A DNA stretch of 12,330 nucleotides from Candidatus Hydrogenedentota bacterium (GTDB lineage Bacteria; Hydrogenedentota; Hydrogenedentia; Hydrogenedentales; CAITNO01). Positions 8,160 through 12,330 of the stretch are shown in pieces. The translations under genes and the position numbers were made by a program. The notes beneath the pieces are model-generated. The model made no database searches. It was not told the origin of the DNA and worked only from the letters and a program-made list of their open reading frames with translations. The stretch spans positions 1 to 12,330 of the forward strand of contig JAKLHG010000058.1 in assembly GCA_022710255.1 (NCBI GenBank). Reading direction: 5' to 3'. Position 1 is the first letter of the stretch; every line of letters begins with the position of its first letter.

Positions 8160-8246
8160 AAATCCGCACATAAGAAACCGGGGTGTTGGCGTAAAGCCGG
8201 GCAGAATGCCGCTTCTACGCTCTTGCCATTCCTTACGTGCGGATTT
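8160..8246. repeat. Long imperfect palindrome between mntA and dnaE2
   Basis: An 18-bp arm beginning AAATCCGCACATAAG (8160-8177) pairs with its inverted copy (8229-8246) at 16 of 18 positions. The two mismatches become G-U pairs if the minus strand is transcribed. Inside, GGCGTAAAGC (8188-8197) pairs with GCTTCTACGCT (8211-8221) with one bulge, and GGGCA/TGCC closes a GAA loop (8204-8206). The whole 87 bases can thus fold into one nearly continuous hairpin. No T-run follows, so it is not a standard terminator. It lies upstream of both predicted divergent promoters and would be in neither main transcript. It could be a small non-autonomous mobile repeat (MITE/REP-like), a cruciform, or a small RNA; I do not recognise it. 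Confidence 0.55.
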
Positions 8247-8263
8247 AGGTTCCTGCTTTTCTC

Positions 8264-8292
8264 TTGATTACTGAAAATATTTTCAGTATACT
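8264..8292 (+). promoter_or_regulatory. dnaE2 promoter, predicted leaderless
   Basis: TTGATT (8264-8269) and TATACT (8287-8292) are 17 bases apart, matching sigma70 hexamers at four and five of six positions, the best promoter in the window. A start point 6-7 bases downstream of the -10 falls at 8298-8299, on the A of the dnaE2 ATG. No Shine-Dalgarno is visible before that ATG. Together these predict a leaderless transcript. Confidence 0.55.
8269..8288. promoter_or_regulatory. LexA/SOS-type operator palindrome in dnaE2 promoter
   Basis: TACTGAAAATATTTTCAGTA is a perfect 20-bp palindrome. Its arms and length follow the gammaproteobacterial LexA box (TACTG-N10-CAGTA with an A/T-rich centre), though the fourth core base of each half-site is A/T-inverted (CTGA rather than CTGT). 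It occupies the spacer between the -35 and -10, where a bound repressor would block RNA polymerase. LexA control of dnaE2 is well known in other bacteria. Whether this organism's LexA reads this motif is inference. Confidence 0.6.
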
Positions 8293-8307
8293 GTAGACAT
8301 GACAGTA
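8289..8307. promoter_or_regulatory. Second SOS-box-like site overlapping dnaE2 start codon
   Basis: TACTGT and ACAGTA flank a 7-base centre (8295-8301), so the arms match the LexA box exactly while the spacer is one base shorter than the usual 8. The site abuts the first palindrome, shares the CAGTATACTG junction (8284-8293), overlaps the -10 and covers the ATG. It may be a second, weaker operator or chance similarity. Confidence 0.35.
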
Positions 8308-11300
8308 CCGCTTGAAGTACATAGCTGCTATTCCATGCTGGCGGGCACGGCGACACCGCGGCGGCTGGTGGCGCGCGCCGTGGAGTACGGCATGCGCGCG
8401 CTGGCCCTGACGGACACGCACGGGCTGTACGGCGCGCTGCCCTTTTATACGGCGGCGCGGGACGCGGGGGTGAAACCCATTCTCGGCGCGCGGCTGGGTC
8501 CGTGGCTGGCGCTGGCGCGGGATCGCGAGGGGTACGCCCATCTCTGCGCGCTGATTACGGCGGTGCGGCTGGGCACGGCGGACGCGGCGCATTTGGACGC
8601 CTGGCCTTTTGAGTTCGGCGCGGAGCACCTGTTTCTCATCAGTGACGACACGGCGGCGCTGCGGCGGATGGCTACGAAGGGTTTCGCGCCGCTGGCGGGT
8701 ATTGTCCATTACGGCGGCGCGGCATCGCGGCGGCGCGCGGAGGCGCTGCTGCGCGCGGTAAAACAGCTGGGCATCAAGCCGGTGGCATCGCGACCAGTCT
8801 ATTTTCTGGACCGGACGGACTACCGCCTGCACCGGGTACTGGCAGCGATCCGGGAAAACACAACGGAGGCATCACTGCCGAACGAGGCTGTAGTATCGCC
8901 GGAAGCGTGGTTCTGCCCGCCGGAACATATCGAGCGTGCCTATGGACAGTGGCCGGAAACACTGGACACCCTCGCCTGGATCGAGGAGGAATGCAACCTG
9001 GAACTTTCCCTGGGCACACCGCTGTTTCCGGAGTTCCCGCTGCCCGGCGGGGAAACGGCGTTCTCGTGGCTGTGGAAGCAGGCCTTTGAGGGGCTGCGCC
9101 GCCGGTACCAGCCCCTAACGCCGAAGATTCTCGACCGCGCCCATCATGAACTGGACGTGATTTCCGAACTGGGTTTCGCCCCCTATTTCCTGATTGTGTC
9201 CGACATTGTCCGCTTCGCGAAGGCGCGGGACATCCCGGCGGTGGGACGGGGCTCGGCGGCGAACAGCCTTATCGCCTACGCGCTGGGCATCACCCGTGCG
9301 GACCCGTTCCGGCACCAGCTGTACTTCGAGCGTTTTTTGAACCGGTCGCGCCGGGACTCCCCCGACATTGATCTCGACCTGTGCTGGCGCGGCCGCGACC
9401 AGGTACTCGACTATGTCTACGAACGGTACGGCGCCGACCGGGTCGCCATGATCAGCACGATTAATACGTTTCAGGCGCGGGCGGCGGTGCGCGAGACGGC
9501 CAAGGCGCTCGGGTTCACGGAACGTGAAATCGGGCCGATTACGCGGGTTCTCCCCCATTACGGGGCGAAAGACCTGCGCCTGCTGCTGCGGTCTATGCCG
9601 GAATGCGGCCGCCTGCGGCTGGATGAGGAACCGCTCAAGAGCGTCATTGACCTCAGCGAGGCCGTCGCCGGGTTGCCGCACCACCTGGCGACCCACGCCT
9701 GCGGTCTGGTCATTGCGCCGGAACCACTCACGCGCTATGTGCCGCTGGAACGGGCCGCCCGGGGCATCATCATCACCCAGTTCGACAAGGACCCCATCGA
9801 GCAGCTCGGCCTGGTCAAGATGGACCTGCTGGGCCACCGCGCCCTGAGCGCCATCCATGACACGGTCACCGCTATCCGAGCCGGGCGTGACCCGGGCTTC
9901 GACATCGAGGCCATTCCCGACCCGGACCCCGCCACGGCAGCACTGCTCCGCGCCGGCGACACCATCGGCTGCTTTCAGGTCGAGTCGCCCGCCATGCGCG
10001 GGCTGCTGCGCAAGCTGCAGGCGGACACCTGCAACGCGGTCATCCAGGCGGTTGCGCTGGTGCGGCCGGGCGCGTCGGGCAGCGGCATGAAACAGCATTT
10101 CATCGACCGCCGCCACGGCCGCGAGCCGGTCAGTTACCCGCACCCGTCCATGGAGCAGGCCCTGGGCGACACCTACGGCGTGATGATCTACCAGGAGGAC
10201 GTACTCAAGGTGGCCCACGCCGTGGCGGGTATGTCGTTGGACGAGGCCGACACGCTGCGCCGTATCATGAGCAAGAAACGTGGCCCCCGCGAAATGGCGC
10301 GCAGTATGAAGCGCTTCCTGGAAGGGGCGTCGGCACGGGGTGTGCCGGAGGACAGCGCCCGGGAAATCTGGGAACTCATCGCCAACTTCGCGTCCTACGC
10401 CTATTGCAAGGCCCACGCGGCGACCTACGGCGAACTCGCCTACCAGTGCGCCTGGCTCAAGGCCCATTACCCGGCCGAGTTTTTCACGGCGGTACTCGCC
10501 AACGGCGGCGGGTTCTACGCGCCGCCGGTCTATGTGAGCGAAGCGCGGCGTCAGGGCGTACCCGTACTGCCGCCGGACGTGAACCGCAGCGCCCTGAACT
10601 ACGCGCAGGAAGGGGATGCCATACGCGCCGGCTTCACGCAGATCACCGACCTGACGGAAAAGACCGCCCGCGCCCTCGTGGAAGTGCGCGGCGCCGGGCC
10701 GTTTCAGAATCTGGATGACCTGCTGGACCGGGTATGCATGGGCCCCGCTGACGGCGAGGCCCTGTGCCAGGCGGGCGCGCTGGATGCCCTGCCCGCCGCA
10801 CCGGGCATACCGCCGCTAACGCGGCCCATGCAGCTGTGGCGCCTGCGAACTCTTCCGAAACGGGACGCCGCGCGCCTGTTTGTCGCGGAAGCCGCGCCCG
10901 CAGACCTGCCCGTGCTGCCGGACATCGCGCCGCGCCCTCGCGCCGACTTCGAGCGGAGCCGCCTGGGCCAGCCGCTATCCTCCACCTTGCTGCGGTACCA
11001 CGCGGCCGCGTGCTGGGAAAGTCCGCTGATCGCCAGTTGCGATTTGCCGCGCTACGAGGGGCGGGAGGTGACCGCCATCGGCACCATTATCGCCGAACGG
11101 CGTCTGCCCCTGCACAACGGGCGCGGCGTGATGAAATTCCTCACCGTAGAGGATGCCTGGGGCGTGTTCGAGGCGGTGCTGTTCCCGGAAGCCTACCAGC
11201 GCTTCGGTCCCCTGGCGGAACCGGGCGGCACCCGCCTGTACCTTGGCGCCGTACGCAGCGAACACGGCGATGCGGTGCTGGAGGTAGCGCGCATTGTTCG

Positions 11301-11310
11301 GGTGGAATAG
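8299..11310 (+). CDS. dnaE2: Error-prone DNA polymerase DnaE2 (ImuC)
   Basis: C-family DNA polymerase alpha-subunit homologue of the DnaE2 type, which does mutagenic translesion synthesis during the SOS response. It has 1003 residues, slightly short of the usual 1030-1100. Order of domains: N-terminal PHP domain (VHSCYSMLAGT, H8; LALTDTHGLYGA around 39-45), polymerase core with the catalytic aspartates D358 and D360 (PDIDLDL) and D509 (VKMDLLGHR), the conserved FASYAYCKAHAATYG segment (697-711), a helix-hairpin-helix region (about 775-812), and a C-terminal OB fold (924-1000). The PHP metal site is degenerate (HSC instead of HxH, TDTH instead of TDH), as is common in DnaE2, so proofreading is unlikely. 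No imuA or imuB lies beside it within the window. The first few hundred bases are very GC-rich (49 of 60 in 8341-8400, against 36 of 60 in 6001-6060), which may reflect transfer. Promoter, operator and leaderless start are described separately. Confidence 0.93.
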   Translation: MTVPLEVHSCYSMLAGTATPRRLVARAVEYGMRALALTDTHGLYGALPFYTAARDAGVKPILGARLGPWLALARDREGYAHLCALITAVRLGTADAAHLDAWPFEFGAEHLFLISDDTAALRRMATKGFAPLAGIVHYGGAASRRRAEALLRAVKQLGIKPVASRPVYFLDRTDYRLHRVLAAIRENTTEASLPNEAVVSPEAWFCPPEHIERAYGQWPETLDTLAWIEEECNLELSLGTPLFPEFPLPGGETAFSWLWKQAFEGLRRRYQPLTPKILDRAHHELDVISELGFAPYFLIVSDIVRFAKARDIPAVGRGSAANSLIAYALGITRADPFRHQLYFERFLNRSRRDSPDIDLDLCWRGRDQVLDYVYERYGADRVAMISTINTFQARAAVRETAKALGFTEREIGPITRVLPHYGAKDLRLLLRSMPECGRLRLDEEPLKSVIDLSEAVAGLPHHLATHACGLVIAPEPLTRYVPLERAARGIIITQFDKDPIEQLGLVKMDLLGHRALSAIHDTVTAIRAGRDPGFDIEAIPDPDPATAALLRAGDTIGCFQVESPAMRGLLRKLQADTCNAVIQAVALVRPGASGSGMKQHFIDRRHGREPVSYPHPSMEQALGDTYGVMIYQEDVLKVAHAVAGMSLDEADTLRRIMSKKRGPREMARSMKRFLEGASARGVPEDSAREIWELIANFASYAYCKAHAATYGELAYQCAWLKAHYPAEFFTAVLANGGGFYAPPVYVSEARRQGVPVLPPDVNRSALNYAQEGDAIRAGFTQITDLTEKTARALVEVRGAGPFQNLDDLLDRVCMGPADGEALCQAGALDALPAAPGIPPLTRPMQLWRLRTLPKRDAARLFVAEAAPADLPVLPDIAPRPRADFERSRLGQPLSSTLLRYHAAACWESPLIASCDLPRYEGREVTAIGTIIAERRLPLHNGRGVMKFLTVEDAWGVFEAVLFPEAYQRFGPLAEPGGTRLYLGAVRSEHGDAVLEVARIVRVE

Positions 11311-11383
11311 GGGAATGCGGACTTGCCGGACAGTTCAGACCCTATCGGACAAAGTCGGACACGCACATAATAATGTCCAGCGT

Positions 11384-11758
11384 TCAGTGACTTTCAGGCT
11401 GCGGCGCCGACATTTCGGCAGCCGGTGCCGTTTCGGGCATCGGCGGCCGCATGGGCGGCTTCTTTGTGGCACCCAAGGCTATAAGCGCGCCGCTCATCAC
11501 CAAGGCGACAATTACAGAGACAATAACCGCCTTCAGGTGTTTTTTGAAATAAACCAGAAACGTTTGCCAATTGCGAAGCAAGTGCAGTAGAGCCGCCAAG
11601 GCAAATACCGGACCCATCCATTCATGCATGAACTTCATGCCCGGCACATAGTGATGCGCCTCGAATAACATCGCGATACCGGTACCCGCAACCAAAATGA
11701 AACAGGCGGTTGTCAACGGGGTAAGCCATGCTTTTTTCAGTAATTTGTCCCACATCAT
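11384..11758 (-). CDS. Small DUF4405-like membrane protein with proline-rich tail
   Basis: A 124-residue membrane protein resembling DUF4405 proteins, which look like small cytochrome b561-type, possibly haem-binding, helical bundles. Three hydrophobic helices are visible: 12-32 (LTPLTTACFILVAGTGIAMLF), about 48-61 and 75-97. Histidines at 35, 36, 45 (KFMHEW) and 59 (LLHLLRNW) are placed as expected for haem ligands or DUF4405 signatures. The tail from residue 98 is rich in Pro, Ala and Glu and probably soluble. Start: AAGGA (11764-11768) lies 5 nt before ATG 11758 and 8 nt before a second ATG at 11755; either is possible. An upstream GTG at 11800 has no good ribosome site. No electron-transfer partner is adjacent, so its function is not known. 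Confidence 0.7.
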   Translation of the reverse strand: MMWDKLLKKAWLTPLTTACFILVAGTGIAMLFEAHHYVPGMKFMHEWMGPVFALAALLHLLRNWQTFLVYFKKHLKAVIVSVIVALVMSGALIALGATKKPPMRPPMPETAPAAEMSAPQPESH

Positions 11759-11779
11759 TTGTTTCCTTATGTTAGGGTT

Positions 11780-11808
11780 TATATAACATATCAGCGCCAC
11801 TACTTCAA
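11780..11808 (-). promoter_or_regulatory. Candidate promoter for DUF4405-like gene
   Basis: On the minus strand TTGAAG (11808-11803) and TATATA (11785-11780) are 17 bases apart, with TG one base before the -10 (extended -10). Transcription would start near 11774, about 16 nt before the ATG and just upstream of the AAGGA ribosome site. Confidence 0.4.
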
Positions 11809-11859
11809 GAAAGCATTTATCGTGCCTGATTCAGAACGCCCTTAAAGCGGCATAGAACA

Positions 11860-11876
11860 AGGGAAAATGCTTCCCT
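11860..11876. repeat. Short hairpin beside the insertion sequence
   Basis: AGGGAA and TTCCCT form a perfect 6-bp stem around a 5-base loop (11866-11870). There is no T-run on either strand, so it is not an evident terminator. Nothing else recognisable lies between the DUF4405 promoter and the insertion sequence. Confidence 0.3.
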
Positions 11877-11954
11877 GTGAGAACTATTTGCCCAGTGTCT
11901 TTCTTTCTCGTAGATAGTGTAAGATACTTTCTGTAAAATTGACTGGACAAAGGC

Positions 11955-12032
11955 GGTCATCATTTGGTTCACTTTTGGTGAAGAAAAAGAACGGTCCAAT
12001 GGGCCTAACCAAAAGGAGAGCAAATGATGACC
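11955..12032. repeat. Inverted repeat able to hide the transposase start
   Basis: GGTCATCATTTG (11955-11966) and CAAATGATGACC (12021-12032) are perfect 12-bp inverse copies. The second arm contains both candidate start codons. Between them CTTTTGGT (11972-11979) pairs with ACCAAAAG (12008-12015), reaching the Shine-Dalgarno. In an mRNA that includes both arms the start site would be base-paired. Confidence 0.6.
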
Positions 12033-12330
12033 CGTAAACAGTGTGCCGGATTTTTGGAACAGATTCAAGAAAATGGCGGTTCGGACGTGATGTTGGAGAT
12101 GCTTCGGCTGATGATTCAGACGGTACTTGAGGAAGGCATAACGCGCTATATAGGTGTTCAGCCTTATGAACGCGGCGTTACACGCCGTGGTCACCGCAAC
12201 GGCTACAAGCCTCGTACGGTGAAAACGCGTCTTGGGGAGTTGTCGCTTAGTGTACCTCAGGCGCGTGGAGTTGAGCCTTTTGAGCCGTATCCTCTTGTGA
12301 AGTGGCAGCGCAGTGAACGCGCGCTTCTTG
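12024..12330 (+). CDS. IS256-family (mutator-type) transposase, N-terminal part
   Basis: DDE transposase that excises and inserts the IS256-type element. Only 102 codons are in the window. The N-terminal signature is clear: RRGHRNGYKPRTVKTRLGEL (54-73) followed by SLSVPQARG, the DNA-binding region that opens this family. The catalytic DDE residues lie beyond the right edge, so intactness is unknown. The start at 12024 follows AGGAG (12014-12018) by 5 nt; a second ATG at 12027 has 8 nt spacing and is equally likely. A long opposite-strand open frame covers the same bases but has no supporting features. Confidence 0.88.
   Translation, partial: MMTRKQCAGFLEQIQENGGSDVMLEMLRLMIQTVLEEGITRYIGVQPYERGVTRRGHRNGYKPRTVKTRLGELSLSVPQARGVEPFEPYPLVKWQRSERALL

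Larger units (their letters stand above)
11911..12330 (+). mobile_element. IS256-family insertion sequence, left part
   Basis: The element is inferred from the transposase start at 12024. Upstream, the stretch 11913-11941 (GATAGTGTAAG, then TGTAAAATTG) resembles IS256-family terminal repeats as I remember them, so the left end is probably within 11905-11945. The right end is outside the window, so the inverted repeat and the 8-9-bp target duplication cannot be tested. Base composition drops here (28 of 60 G+C in 12061-12120), unlike the neighbouring genes. Confidence 0.6.

Noticed and set aside
8160..8246. Integron attC site
   Set aside because: The long hairpin recalls attC, but I see no GTTRRRY/RYYYAAC core sites at its ends and no gene cassettes nearby.
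9115..10467. 450-codon minus-strand open frame inside dnaE2
   Set aside because: High-GC antisense frame over the polymerase catalytic core; no recognisable domain.
11817..12194. 125-codon minus-strand open frame
   Set aside because: Crosses the IS boundary and runs opposite the transposase start, so it is a composite shadow rather than a gene.

Overview
The window carries protein-coding genes typical of a moderately GC-rich Gram-negative-type bacterium. An AddAB pair, a solo DnaE2 and a secreted planctomycete-style ceramidase-fold protein suggest a PVC or Hydrogenedentota-like lineage. This is a guess from gene content only; there is no rRNA or tRNA gene to anchor it.

Left half, minus strand (1-5509): addB followed by addA, two bases apart, encode a RecBCD-type helicase-nuclease for double-strand-break repair. 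addA runs off the left edge after helicase motif V. AddB keeps a complete PD-(D/E)XK nuclease site but has none of the cysteines that normally bind its iron-sulphur cluster. A short divergent intergenic region (5510-5765) separates addB from a plus-strand gene (5766-7286) for an exported ceramidase-fold protein. That protein keeps the zinc-site residues but not the canonical serine nucleophile.

Middle (7370-8298): a minus-strand MNT/HEPN toxin-antitoxin pair. The MntA nucleotidyltransferase is intact. The HepT toxin gene is broken by what looks like a single-base deletion, although its RX4HXY active site is still encoded downstream of the shift. Between mntA and the divergent dnaE2 lies a roughly 90-nt imperfect palindrome with no known identity.

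Right half: dnaE2 (8299-11310) encodes an error-prone DNA polymerase. Its promoter encloses a perfect 20-bp LexA/SOS-type palindrome, and a second related box overlaps the start codon. The predicted transcription start coincides with the ATG, so the mRNA may be leaderless. A small minus-strand membrane protein of DUF4405 type (11384-11758) follows. The left end of an IS256-family insertion sequence then runs off the right edge, its transposase gene starting at 12024.

Taken together, addAB and dnaE2 make this a DNA-repair neighbourhood, with a decaying toxin-antitoxin locus and an insertion sequence marking it as accessory and rearranging. No tRNA, rRNA or CRISPR array was seen.
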